Shown: piece after piece, positions 46,584-58,670 of the stretch
Position numbering within the stretch: the first letter of the stretch is position 1
Layout of the letters: each line of letters starts with the position of its first letter
Origin: Saxidomus purpurata
Taxonomy: Eukaryota > Mollusca > Bivalvia > Venerida > Veneridae
DNA length: 64,000 nucleotides
Assembly: GCA_022818135.1 (NCBI GenBank)
Contig: JAFMSR010000015.1
Span: forward strand, 27,390,574 to 27,454,573
Direction of reading: 5' to 3'
The notes under the pieces: model-generated
Told to the model about the DNA's origin: nothing
Database searches by the model: none
What the model saw: the letters and a program-made list of their open reading frames with translations, nothing else
Program-made: the position numbers and the translations under genes

Positions 46584-48499
46584 AGTGACGTCTGAAACAG
46601 TTTTGTTTTTCAAACTACACTTAATTCTATGTCGTAAAGAAAGAGTACTAGTTGTTCGTAAGAAACGAAAAGATAGTGTTTTAGATTTATGAAACCAAAC
46701 CCTGTTTTTAAGTAGTACATTTCATATCTTACGACACATTATTTCGTATCTAAATGCATTTTTTGATTTGATTAGATAAATACAGTTACACGTATAAATA
46801 AAGTTCCCGTCATGTAAATAAAAGTTTTCATTGAATTAATAACTGGCGTGCTAGGAAAATCCAGCTGAAAACGCAGATTTTATTCATTCACATGATAACT
46901 AAAGTACCTACTTAGTCTTCATCTGTTTAGATTATTAGACTTTTATGTTTATTTTACAATGTTAAATGCAGCGTTTATTTGAATTTAGTGCATAATTTGT
47001 CTGCCGCACTTTATTAGTAGTTGGAGAATCCATCCTTCTATGTGTAGCTGGCTGATGGTGATTGTTGTTATTGAAAGTGTTCTGGAACTACTTTCCTGAA
47101 TTTGTTTGCTTATTGCGGAAGTGCATTGAATGCTGCTTTCAATATGCTTTCAGTCCGCAACAAGAGTTCGGTTGTAAAATCGTCTCCTAAAAGAATTCTG
47201 CATTGTTTTGTCATCGCTGATTATGCATGCCTGTGTTTATATGTTCACACAGTAATTGTCCATAAACAAACAAAATACAATGTAGCAGATAACCTGTATT
47301 TCACTATCTTATTTATAAAAAGAAATATTTTAATGATCAGTCCTAAAGTTGTCAAGACTTGAGCATATTCTAAAAAGAATCAGCAAAGGTAATGGTTCGA
47401 GATTAAATTTGTTAAAAGTATTCTGTATTTGTTTATTGGCCTGGGGACTGAAAGTCACCTAGGCCTAAGTTAGCATACCACATTTCAAACACTGCAAGAA
47501 ATTTAACTGTGCTATGTGCGAATAACAACTGTAAACATGCGCTATGCGAAAGTAGTGCAAGACAGACCAGATCAATCTTCTGTTTGAATGTCGCATATGA
47601 TAAGAACATATTACAAATAAAAAGAGTACATACAACTTCAAACGATTGCAGGAAGGTATATAGCTTACGGGCTGCATTACACATTTTTTCTGTTTTAGAA
47701 ATTAATGCGCTGTTAGCTGATTACGGAAGATAATCATATGCATATCACAGAAAAGTACGGACATTTACGGAAACGTACGGAGCTCGATATAAGAGTTTGT
47801 AGTTTGATTTTCAAATTTCCGATGTTATTTCATTTACAACTTTGTTATTTACGAACGATTACATATATGTTTACCTAAAAATAAATTTCTTAACTCTTAA
47901 ACATTCCCGAGAAGGAACTCGCGTGATCAAAATCACCCGCCATTTATCGAGGACGCTGCATGTCAAGGCCCAATGAACGGTTTCACCGATTACAACTACA
48001 AGGTAACCCAGAATCATTTTTGGTTTTCTGTGTTATGCACATTGTACAGTACTGTATTTATATTTCATTGCTGGTATTGCTTTGTTTATTTCTGCTTCAA
48101 GGTCTTGTCCTTGGTACACAATAATTTTCGATCCATATCATCAGATCATATCGCTTGAAGTTGTACAAAGCGCAGATCGAATTATTTTTATTGGCTTAAA
48201 CAATTTATAATGTTGACTATGTGATTATTTTTCATTTAACGTACGTTTTATAATAAAACAAACTTCCCTGCCACCCATATATTTGTGAATCATTCATTCT
48301 GTGTCATATATTGAATTTCGTCCTCTGCACATTTCGACCCGCGCTTTAGGTAAGGTTCAGCGCAAAACACGTAGGTCAAAAGTTGTTTTTCGGGGAGTTA
48401 ACCTATAGCCTCCAGGCCTTCAGCGCTCACAGCGCTTTGATATATATTTTACGCTACCAGATTATAAAGCGCGACAACAATCGCTTTTGAAAACAAATG
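46584..48499. other. Gene-free stretch
   Basis: ORFs at 47102-47362 (+), 47433-47684 (-) and 47973-48158 (+) have no recognised domain. No dispersed repeat is seen. Confidence 0.45.
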
Positions 48500-48704
48500 T
48501 TATAGCTGCTCGCTCTCAGGTTTTGGTAAAAAAGTGTTCAAACTATGAAAATAACATATTTTAGAACATATAGTCATATAAAACTGTTCAAATATAAATT
48601 TCTGTAAAGTATAAATCTGTAGATTCGAAATAAAACGCTACCAAATAAGAAAGTGTTGCAAACGCTTTTGAAATTCAAATATAAATATAAATTGTAGCGG
48701 TGCC
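48500..48704 (+). mobile_element. MITE-1, truncated on the right
   Basis: TATAGCTGCTCGCTCTCAGG to TTGTAGCGGTGCC, then unrelated sequence. Confidence 0.8.
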
Positions 48705-49515
48705 ATAAAAATCATAAATCCTCCAGAACAAGGGTTCGAGTCCGTTTTCCGGCTACTGTGACATGACCCCTTGAGCTCCGGCACAAACTTAGTATCAATT
48801 GAAAGGTCTTATTAAACCCAACACGTCAGTCATGGAAAACGTTTGGATAAAAATTGTTCAGGGAAACGTTGTCTGTGGTCAAAAACACATTAGGGACATG
48901 AGAATTCAAAAGCTTATCAAAATTTGACACAGAAAATTGTCATCATTTCTTTATATGGAAGTGGATGATCTTTTGGAAACCTAGGATTTGAGCCACCGTC
49001 CGTCCGCATCTTAAGACCAATATCAAGAAAATCGGTCTATATTTAATATAGATATTGACTCAAAGCTTTTTCAAATGAAGAAAACTTGTGTAGGAGAAAT
49101 AGTAGACTCTTAGTATGCCTAAATTCTGAAGTCGACGGTGACCTCTCAACTTTTTTATTGGCGTGGGGTTATGGGTTGAGTCAAGGCCACAACGTACCGA
49201 CCCATCGGCGTTACATAATCCCGGGAGGAGTAACTTTTAAGGTTTCCAGTGTCCCTTAAATTTGACCCCCCTACAGTATGATGAAGACATTACTCCCTGA
49301 TTTTTTTACATTAATTTCCTTGCAGAGGTTATTACCCCCTACAAAGTCTGAACCCCATCCCACGGGTACTTCGGTTCCGACAGTAAACTATGTCTGGCTC
49401 TGGGTTTATGATCTAGCGGTGTCACATGGTTTTAATATTTCATAATCTCTTATTACCTTCGTTATAATTTTAACAGCATTGGATTTAAAATAATAGAAGT
49501 ACAGGCATTTTTACC
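48705..49515. other. Gene-free stretch with a B-box-like motif
   Basis: GGGTTCGAGTCCG near 48730 matches a Pol III B box and could be part of a SINE that truncates the preceding MITE-1. No A box was found at the right distance. Confidence 0.35.
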
Positions 49516-49707
49516 TTAGTGAAATCTGAACTTTTCACGAAGCCAAATTATATCTCCAATCATCTCGATGTCAAGTTTTATCATCTCTGAATCGCACAAC
49601 GATTGAAATATATTGTCGCTTATGTTCTGGTTTTGAAATCCTTGAAACAAGGTCCCAAGCCCTATGTCATTCAGACATCGCTGCAAAATGTGTGCAGACG
49701 AGTCCAT
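49516..49707 (-). CDS. Small ORF resembling a SAM domain
   Basis: The minus-strand frame from the ATG at 49705-49707 encodes 63 residues. The frame is open upstream to 49767, but the later ATG sits at the domain start in a favourable context (GGGAATGG). The sequence SAHILQRCLNDIGLGTLFQGF, with later ICE-like helix positions ending IGDIIWLREKF, fits the five-helix SAM fold: a short loop after the first helices, L-F-x-x-F, the M-x-x-L-D-I block in place of the usual L-x-x-L-G-I, then I-G-D and a final basic helix. SAM domains mediate protein-protein or RNA contacts. No other exon is recognised on either side. The stop is followed at once by GGTAAAAA, a possible splice donor. It may be an exon, a retained gene fragment or a pseudogene. 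Confidence 0.5.
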   Translation of the reverse strand: MDSSAHILQRCLNDIGLGTLFQGFQNQNISDNIFQSLCDSEMIKLDIEMIGDIIWLREKFRFH

Positions 49708-49780
49708 TCCCGGCGCCAGGGTTCGAGATCTCTCGGCTATTATGCAAATCAGTCGGTGCCGGTGCACAATAATTAGCCTT

Positions 49781-49965
49781 TAAAGGGGTATTCCCTACAT
49801 CTAGCAGTCCGAGATTATATTCTCGAAACATAGATTATGTGTTCAATGAACGTAATATGATAAATAAATACAATTTAAATTTCAAAGAACCTAATGCAAA
49901 AAATGTCTCATATTACCACAATCAATCAATATAGAGGCTTTCTGTAATAAATCGCATCCAACTAT
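49781..49965 (+). mobile_element. MITE-2, left part only
   Basis: TTTAAAGGGGTATTCCCTAC to AATAAATCGCATCCAACTAT. It ends where a MITE-1 begins. Confidence 0.75.
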
Positions 49966-50066
49966 TATAGCTGCTCGCTCTCAGATTTTGGTAAAAAAAT
50001 TAATTTCTTCAAACTGTATGTAAATAATTATTTTAGAACATATAGACATATAAAAAGGCTAGATGT
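49966..50066 (+). mobile_element. MITE-1, left part only
   Basis: TATAGCTGCTCGCTCTCAGA to ACATATAAAAAGGCT. It breaks before the 52-bp minisatellite. Confidence 0.75.
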
Positions 50067-50128
50067 AAAGACTCTCATGGTCATCATTATTTATATATTA
50101 ATAATATATAATAATATTAGGTTATTTA

Positions 50129-50502
50129 ACATTGTACTGTAATTAAGGGCCTAACATTGTTCTGAATAATATATATTTGCACATTGTACTGTAATTAAGG
50201 GCCTAACATTGTTCTGAATAATATATATTTGCACATTGTACTGTAATTAAGGGCCTAACATTGTTCTGAATAATATATATTTGCACATTGTACTGTAATT
50301 AAGGGCCTAACATTGTTCTGAATAATATATATTTGCACATTGTACTGTAATTAAGGGCCTAACATTGTTCTGAATAATATATATTTGCACATTGTACTGT
50401 AATTAAGGGCCTAACATTGTTCTGAATAATATATATTCTGCCATTGTACTTAAACCCGGGCCAACTTGTTCTGAATAATATATATTTGCACATTGTACTG
50501 TA
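50129..50502 (+). repeat. 52-bp minisatellite, seven units plus a partial
   Basis: Units start at 50129, 50181, 50233, 50285, 50337 and 50389 and are identical or nearly so (ACATTGTACTGTAATTAAGG, GCCTAACATTGTTCTGAATA, ATATATATTTGC). A shortened, diverged unit starts at 50441 and a partial at 50490. Such uniformity suggests recent expansion. Confidence 0.95.
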
Positions 50503-51600
50503 GCTCGGCTAGTCGTTCACAGGCATGACACGGTCCACGAATCGCGTTATTATCGAAGTCAGACAAAATTTGCAATGTCCCTTCGGTTTGGAGCTTATCT
50601 TATTGTAGCGCCAGGTTTGCCAACATGGTCCTGCGTTGATGGTCATTTGATGCAGAAATGATGTCTCTGTTTTCTTGGTTATAATATGTAAAGCCTTGTG
50701 ATGAATTTGTTCAGACGCTTAACTTCCAAATGTCTGCATGCAGATGTTGATCAACATAATTAGACAATTTACAAAAAACATATTGAAAGCCACAAACTCG
50801 GCGTGTACCGGAACATGAACACGGTCGTGAATAAAATGAAATTCCGTCTCCAATGATATACATAATTATACTAATATTGAAATTGTCGAGACAGGGCACT
50901 TGTAAACTAAACATAAAATCTTTTATTAATACCGTATCAAGCCAGCTGCTTAACGTTTTGTTTAATATGTTGGCGCTGAAGGTCTTTAGGTTATAGACGG
51001 CTTGGATGAAAAAAAACTCCGCAACATCTTTTAAAAGAATTGTAATTCAATGTCTTTATTTTGTAAATGATATAAAAAATATTGATCGTTATTTACTAGT
51101 CGAGAAAGTATAATTACTCTACACTTATAATTAACATGAGGTTGGAGGTAAATCATACTATGTTGAAAGATATGAACAATTATAAAGCCATTCAAGAAAA
51201 ACTGAAAACGCAAGTCAGAGTATTTTATTGGCGTTTTTCATTCAGTAATATTCAATTAAAATATGCCTTACACAGTAAATTTCTCAATTCAAAATAAGTT
51301 ATACATACTACTTGTCATTTTATTGGCGGTTGAAATGTGACCAACTTCCGATACGGTTAATATTGCTGGCTCTGTGTTCGGTATACAAATCAACCTATGG
51401 TGTACTTTATTCCTGGAAAACGGAGAGCAACATTATTATTTGTTTGTTTTTGTTTTTTGTTTTTTTTTTAATTTGAGGCCCCCTATGGGTAACCCCATTA
51501 ATTTAGATACAATTGCTCTGTGGCTTTAAAAAAAAAAAAAAAAAAATTTTTTTTAAACCCCCAAAAAAAATTGGGGAAAAAAAAAAAAAACAAATTTTTT
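50503..51600. other. Gene-free stretch ending in homopolymer clutter
   Basis: Nothing is recognised up to about 51450. From 51528 to 51600 runs of A, T, C and G (A19, T8, A8, A14) look like low-quality or mis-assembled sequence. Confidence 0.5.
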
Positions 51601-51603
51601 GTT

Positions 51604-53890
51604 TGTTTTGTCAGGCGGTCTGTTGCATTTTCCTTGTCCGGAGCATAACTTAAAAACTACTTGTTGGAATTCAATACAACTTCATACAATGGTCAAGTAC
51701 ATTGAGAGGAAGTGCAGTGCACAAGAACCATAACTCCATCTTGACTAATTACAGAGTTATTGCCCTTTATTACTTTTCCTTGTCCGGAGCATAACTTGAA
51801 AACTACTGGTTGGAATTCAATACAACTTCATACAATGATCAAGCACAATAAGAGGAAGTGCAGTGCACAAGAACCATAACTCTATCTTGAGTAATTACAG
51901 AGTTATTGCCCTTTGTTACATTTCCTTGTCCGGAGCATAACTTGAAAACTACTGGTTGGAATTCAATACAACTTCATACAATGGTCAAGTACATTGAGAG
52001 GAAGTGCAGTGCACAGGAACCATAACTCTTTCTCGATTCATTACAGAGTTATTGCCCTTTGTTACTTTTCCTTGTCCGGAGCATTACTTGAAAACTACTG
52101 GTTGGAATTCAATACAACTTCATAAAATGGTCTAGCACAATGAGAGGAAGTGCAGTGTAGAAGAACCATAACTCTATCTTGAGTATTTACAGAGTTATTG
52201 CCCTTTGATACTTTTCCTTGTCCGGGGCATAACTTTGAAAACTACCGGTTGGAATTCAATACAACTTCATACAATGGTCAAGTACATTAAGATGAAGTGC
52301 AATGCACAGGAACCATAACTCTATCTTGAGTATTTACAGAGTTATTGCCCATTTGTACTTTTCCTTGTCTGGAGCATAACTTGAAAACTATTGGTTGGAA
52401 TGCAATACAACTTCATACAATGGTCCAGCACAATGAGAGGAAGTGCAGTGTACAAGAACCATAACTCTTTCTTGACTAATTACTAGGGATGGGAACGAAT
52501 ACTAAAATCAATATTCGAATATTCGGTTTGGCATATTCGAATATATTCGAATATTCGTTTTGTGGTGTCCATGTATATTTTATTAACACGACGGATACGC
52601 CACTACAGTATGATTAGTATGAAATTGTTTACTTTAAAACGGTATATAAAGAAACAAATTATTAATTTTCCACAAGGAGAAGTTTGGCTAACATTTCACG
52701 ATTTTATCTTTGTTATTACGTAAAATATTTGTATGTATAAAGATTTAAAAAAACAAATTTGTATTCTTTCAGAATAGCCGTTAAAATGGAATTAAAGTAA
52801 AAGAGATTACCACCCTTTTCTATAAACTATGAATGTCTAACTGTATATATATGGAAAGAAAATAAATTTTCGCAAAGTAAAAGTTTGGATAATATTTCAA
52901 CCGGTTTTAATATTTTTCTTGTGTATAATATTAATAAATTTTTAATAATTAAAAATAAGAATTTTGCATTTTTCTAGATAGTCGACTAATTTGAGTTAAA
53001 GAAAAAGTAATTATCTCCCTTTTCAATTTTAGAGGTAGATGAATGCTGTGCATTAATTATCGTGCAGGGCTGGGTTGTTTTTTTGTTGCGTGAAATAAGT
53101 CCAAACACGCGAGGGAGGCATGTTAATTGATAGAGCGTACAGTAAATTAATATCGTTTAGCGAAGATCAAACTTAAAGTAAGGATGTTAAAAATAATTTC
53201 AAACATATTTATTAAAGGAAAATATTTGAGTTATTCTGAATGATTGGACAACGAAAGAGTTATATCAGTTGAGTTAATACATGTATAAGCGTGATTGGTT
53301 ATTCGTTTCCGTAAACATGACGTTGATCCTGGAACATTGTGAGATAAACAACTTTTTAAAATGTGTTACATAAAACAGGCGACAATTAAAATGAACAAAA
53401 GATAAAATGTCACCACAATAACACCTGATGCAAACTGCTAATCCGTAACGATGCCCCCCTGTCAATTATGCATTGCAATTTTCGTGTTAATTGGGAAATT
53501 TTTGACACGCTCTAAAAGTCAAAGTCAAGTCAAATTCTAAGTCTAATTCCGTTTATTCACTCATTTCATATACAAATGAAACAATGAGGTTAACAAAATT
53601 ATATATTAGACAATAAAACTAAAACTAAACAAACAATACAGAACAAACGGTTTTATTCGGCATAATTAGCATTCTTTAGATTGCTGCCTTTTTTTAAAAA
53701 AAGACCAATTACGAATATTCGAATTTGATTTTCGCATTCGAATATTCGGCCGATTTTCCTCCCTACTAATTACATAGTTATTGCCAAGAACAATATCTCT
53801 ATTTTAGTGGGGTTTTTTGCAAGGTATTCTGTTACTACGAACTTCCTCAGTTTATAAAGCAGTCTTTTGGGGGTATTAATCACATTTATT
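51604..53890 (+). repeat. 147-bp-period tandem element, six units, split by a hAT element
   Basis: Units start TCCTTGTCCGGAGCATAACT at 51631, 51778, 51923, 52069, 52215 and 52362. The last unit is cut at 52483 and resumes at 53774 (ATAGTTATTGCCAAGAACAA), closing with CTACGAACTTCCTCAGTTTA as in the copy at 15490. Confidence 0.88.
52484..53765. mobile_element. hAT-type non-autonomous element (1282 bp)
   Basis: An 8-bp duplication CTAATTAC lies on both sides (52476-52483 and 53766-53773). The ends are TAGGGATGGGAACG and AAAATCGGCC...TTTTCCTCCCTA, with TATTCGAATATTCG palindromes just inside each end. The 8-bp duplication and TAGGG-type ends are characteristic of hAT. No transposase frame is seen. 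Confidence 0.85.
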
Positions 53891-55033
53891 GATAGCTCTA
53901 GTTATAAACTACATCACAACGAAAAATATCATAAAGCATGTTCATGTATTATGTTACAATCACATGTACGGTACCACAACTGTGTGTTTCATAAATTATA
54001 TATTAAAAAACATGTAATTTTTACTAAGAATGTATCTTATGTTTATATTATAGTATCAGTAATTTAAGGAGTATATAAAAATAGTAAATTCTTTGGAAAA
54101 TGTGACATCTGTACTGCACACATTATTATTGTTAATTTGAAATGGCTGGTTATTTTTGTCGGTGAACGTTATGTCCATTGTTAACTAATATTTGTTTTTG
54201 ATTAAAATTCATCTGATCGAAAATTTCTGCCGCCTTTTGTTTTGATCTGACTGTGGCTTATATGTCAATGTGCCACTTCAAATTATCTATTAAACCTGCT
54301 TGAAACAAACAATACATTTCTTTAACATGCGACGTGCTGTATCAGCGGTGAACAGCTTTGTTACCGGCTACGTACATACTTTGTTGCTGCCATCCTATAC
54401 TTTAAAGTGGTAAACCCTAAAACTAGGCTTTGGGGACCCATACGTGCTGTAGCTCTGTAAACTACTCGTAAACAATTGTTTTCGTAATTTGTGGTTTGAT
54501 ATCGAATTGTTATGAAAGTGTTTAATATGTGTTTGCTTTTGTAATTATCATAACACTGTATTTTATAGGGACACTAGGGGATGTTTTATTCAAGACTTTA
54601 TTTATTTAAATTTCAGAAGTAATTCTGGTATCTGGTATCTTTCTAATAGTATTACTTTTACAAGAAAGATTTATGAAACACCGTTATTGAGTTTTCATAT
54701 GATGCTTGCACATGTTTCAACAAGTTTCGGAAAAGAAAAGGGCATGTCAATATATTTAAAACTGAGCTCTTTTTACGTCTTCAGTACTGCTATTGTATGT
54801 ACAACACATACTTGTAACGTGAGGGAAAAAAAGTTACTGTTAAGTTTGAAATATTTTGTTACATTTGCTCTGGCTTTCTTGCAAGTTGTGCGTTTTTGAA
54901 AGATTTCATGACTTAGTCTGGTTTTACGTACACCTTGTCTCCTTGTAGCACAAAGCTATTGGGAAATAAAATCTGCTCCCATTAGTTGCATCAATATGAA
55001 ATACTGAACATCATTGTTGTGCCTCTAAATCCC
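53891..55033. other. Gene-free stretch
   Basis: Nothing is recognised. The ORF at 54687-54899 has no known domain. Confidence 0.5.
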
Positions 55034-55255
55034 GCTTTGTACAAACTGTCATCAGCTACGTCATGTAAGCGAATGACAGAACCCTCAATTCAGAATGGTA
55101 TAGCTCTAGGAAGATGGATGTGCCATAAAACTCATTGTAGATTTGACGCTTTGTACAAACGTCATCAGCTAGCATGTAAGCGAATGACAAGAAACCCTCA
55201 ATTACCAGAATGGTATAGCTCTAGGAAGATGGATGTGCCATAGAACTCATTGTAG
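55034..55255 (+). repeat. 114-bp tandem duplication
   Basis: GCTTTGTACAAACTGTCATC to AACTCATTGTAGATTTGAC is repeated from 55148 with small indels (GTAAGCGAATGACA, GGTATAGCTCTAGGAAGATG in both). Confidence 0.9.
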
Positions 55256-57599
55256 ATATTGTATCGTATAGCAGTAGCCAAAATACAATATTATTGGAAA
55301 ATAATAGTAGAAATTTGCTCGGTCTTTCATCCTAGTACGTTTACAGCGAAGGGAAACCCCCCACATAAGCTGTCGATTAGAACTATGCCACCTGAAATAG
55401 AATTTTTTTTAAAATGCAATTAAAGACAAATTACACAGTCTATATAAATAATGCATGCAATCAAAAAGCAGATTGGTAAATGAAACTTTCTTTTAATCAT
55501 TCTTTGCTAAAATCAGAAAAAAACACTATTCAGGCAATAACTTCCAACTACAATTTAAATCAATCTATTTCTATAGAATTGATTGTATATAATATTAAAA
55601 CATCCAAGCAATTCACTTGATATTTTCGTCTTCATTCGGTAACAATTTACCTTATACATGTTCTGTCATTTTAACTACACTTGCAAATCATAACAAATTA
55701 CTTGAAACATTAAACTGAAAGGACTATTATTCAAGAGATTATTCAACTCACTTTGAGAATTTTAGAAGCCATGAAACTGCAATACATTTACAGAGAAGCT
55801 GATAACAAATGAGTTACATGTATTTCAAGTAAGAGAAAATGACTGTTTCATTTTGATGTAAATCTTCCCGAATTAAATATTAAAGAACTTTCTACAGACA
55901 AACTGAAAACAATACAGACAAATGCAGCTGTTATTCAAACAGTCTGTCTTTTATTGTGTTAGATTGCTTATAATGCTGTTAACAGGGTACGCGGACTACG
56001 CGACTATTTTGGTAAGAAATTGCATCTAAAAATAGAGGATTCCGTTGTTCACGGGTAGCATTTTATTTCATAAATTTCGTTTTGATTGTAGAAATAAATT
56101 ACTTGCTCACGAGAACCGTCTCACTTGAATAGCAAAGCCCTAGTTATTAAATTTAATGTCCTTTCTTTAAAAGTGCAACCACGTATAATCGCACAAACAG
56201 ATGTAAGTACGACGGGGTTCGTGTCTTCAAATCAGTCAAATGCTTTACTTTATACTAAGGCTTATACAAAAGGAACGTTAAGCAAACGTTTTGTACAGTA
56301 AACTTAGTTTTAATATAACTGTCTATCATCTTGTGTAACGGTTCGTTAATTCAAAATGCTAAGCAGGGTTCAATTTTGAAATGGGTAATCAGGGGTTGGT
56401 TTCTTACGAACTGTGTTCCTGACGGATATTATATGGTGTTAAAAAAGTGTCTTTGTATGTGACTACAAAATGTTCTTTGTTGCTTTGCAAGACTTTGTCA
56501 TGCTACACTCTTAAATGTACTAGAATAAGACGTTTTAAGTGTTCAAAATAGACTTTGATACAAACGTTTTAAGTGTTCAAAATATACTTTGATACAATGC
56601 TGACAATGTTATATAATTTAGAATTTATTTCATTAATTTCGTCCGTATTAAGGAAGGAAATATTCTAACTATAATATCTTGAACAGCGGTCCACAAAACA
56701 TAAATATCGCAATTTCTACACATGACCAATGTCCACTGCAGCCGTTACAAATAGGAAATACATGACAAGTTATGTTCAATAATAACAATTATGCTTCGTT
56801 CGATGCTATACCAGAAAAGCATGTTTGAACGTGGACACTGTCTATACGAGGAGGTTATGGAAAGGGATGATTTTAATGTTGGATATTATTTAGTAACTTT
56901 AACAGTGGTAAATCTTTGAGCCATTCATTCAAATTAACTGTGTCATGGTGTTTGTTTATAACATTGATCATTTGATATTCATTCCGTAGTATATACAATT
57001 AATATAAACATTTCCGAATCCAGAATGGAAGGATGCTACCAGAAAATGGGGTTTGGTAAACTTATTTAGGGAACTGTTTTAAAATGTTTGTTTTACGGAA
57101 TTTTGTAGTACTGCAGGTTTGTATGAATTAGAAATGGCAGAAGGTACTAGGTTATCCCAAGGATACTGACCTCTCGATTACGATTTGAACCGGCAGTGGA
57201 TTCCGGGCTAGGACTGAAAATGTTAATAACATGACAGTGTCCTAGGAATTTATTTTCGTTATTTCTGATAGAAGGGGTATTTATGTCGTTTACTAGCTAA
57301 GTGCGTCAGATTAACAGTTTAATTTGGACGATGCCGAGGCACCTTTGAATAACCTTTTAATTGGATAATACATGTACCCTATGAAAATAAAATATTTCTT
57401 TTTACATGTATGGTGTTACCTCCAAACTAATATTAAATAGGAGTGTAGAGCAAGTTTACTCTCTCGACCAGTGCATAATGGTCAATATTTCGAGTAACAT
57501 TTAATGAGAATAATAGGGACTCGGTCTGTTTTCATTATGCACATACATTGTATCGCGGTACAGACATAATCGGAATAGGGAAGAAGATGTGTAAGCTGT
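55256..57599. other. Gene-free stretch with a short tandem duplication
   Basis: At 56530-56597 a 34-bp unit (CGTTTTAAGTGTTCAAAATA and on) occurs twice. Near 57150-57200 a tRNA-like segment (GATACTGACCTCTCGATTAC, GATTTGAACCGGCAGTGG) may be a decayed SINE. Nothing else is recognised. Confidence 0.45.
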
Positions 57600-57662
57600 C
57601 GATAAGCTCAGTCTGGAGGGCTTCTGCCCAGTAAACGGAGGGTTCCGGTTTCGCTATCCGGT
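57600..57662 (+). repeat. tRNA-like segment, possible SINE head
   Basis: AAGCTCAGTCTGGAGGGCTT then CTGCCCAGTAAACGGAGGGT and TCCGGTTTCGCTATCCGG has the order A box, anticodon region, B box of a tRNA, but the B box is imperfect (GGTTTCGCTATCC). It is more likely a SINE head than a working tRNA gene. Confidence 0.4.
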
Positions 57663-57790
57663 CAGGATGCACATTTGTCTCAGCCTTCTTACTGCAATAC
57701 GATACAGCTCCGCATCACTTTCATATAGTACTCTAAATCGCGCAGACCATCTTTTTAAAGATAGTTCTGGTTTAAGTTGTTGATAAATCC

Positions 57791-58670
57791 GTTTACAGTT
57801 TTTGTTATGATATTGCTTTAATAAACCATAAAAAAGATAATAATACATAATATGATATTTAGAAATGCCTCAAACAGAGATAAAGAATAAAGAAACGAAA
57901 AAATAAAATTTGAAAACTAAGAACTGTATCGCTTCGGTTTAATCAAACAGTATAATAACATGTATATTTAAAAGGTCAGTGAGAAAATATTAAAGGGACC
58001 TCAGCGGTTCGATCCACCGACGACATGCAAATCTTTAGCAAAATTACATGTAACCTAAATCTGTACTGAGTTGTATTTGCAACACAACTTTAGCAGAGAA
58101 ACGCTGATACATCCTTAAACATATTTCTTTTAATGTTCGTATGTTGCCGCAAATTCAACAAACCCTACACAATAATGCACTGGAGCGGTATAAACCCACC
58201 ACGTCAGGGAAATTTGTATGCACAGTACAAGTTTACAGTTTTTGTTATGATATTGCTTTAATAAACCATAAAAAAGATAATAATACATAATATGATATTT
58301 AGAAATGCCTCAAACAGAGATAAAGAATAAAGAAACGAAAAAATAAAATTTGAAAACTAAGAACTGTATCGCTTCGGTTTAATCAAACAGTATAATAACA
58401 TGTATATTTAAAAGGTCAGTGAGAAAATATTAAAGGGACCTCAGCGGTTCGATCCACCGACGACATGCAAATCTTTAGCAAAATTACATGTAACCTAAAT
58501 CTGTACTGAGTTGTATTTGCAACACAACTTTAGCAGAGAAACGCTGATACATCCTTAAACATATTTCTTTTAATGTTCGTATGTTGCCGCAAATTCAACA
58601 AACCCTACACAATAATGCACTGGAGCGGTATAAACCCACCACGTCAGGGAAATTTGTATGCACAGTACAA
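57791..58670 (+). repeat. Exact 440-bp tandem duplication
   Basis: 57791-58230 and 58231-58670 match in every line compared. Each begins GTTTACAGTTTTTGTTATGA and ends TTTGTATGCACAGTACAA. The unit contains GCGGTTCGATCCACCG, a B-box-like motif. No differences were noticed, so it is either very recent or an assembly duplication. Confidence 0.95.

Noticed and set aside
47433..47733. Overlapping ORFs on both strands
   Set aside because: Three frames are open over the same 250 bp with no recognisable domain in any, so chance is the simplest explanation.
54986..55243. 85-codon ORF with an internal repeat
   Set aside because: The repeat is the 114-bp DNA duplication, and small indels between copies shift the frame, so coding selection is unlikely.
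57600..57662. Functional tRNA gene
   Set aside because: The box order is right but a complete cloverleaf with paired acceptor stem cannot be drawn. A SINE head is more likely.
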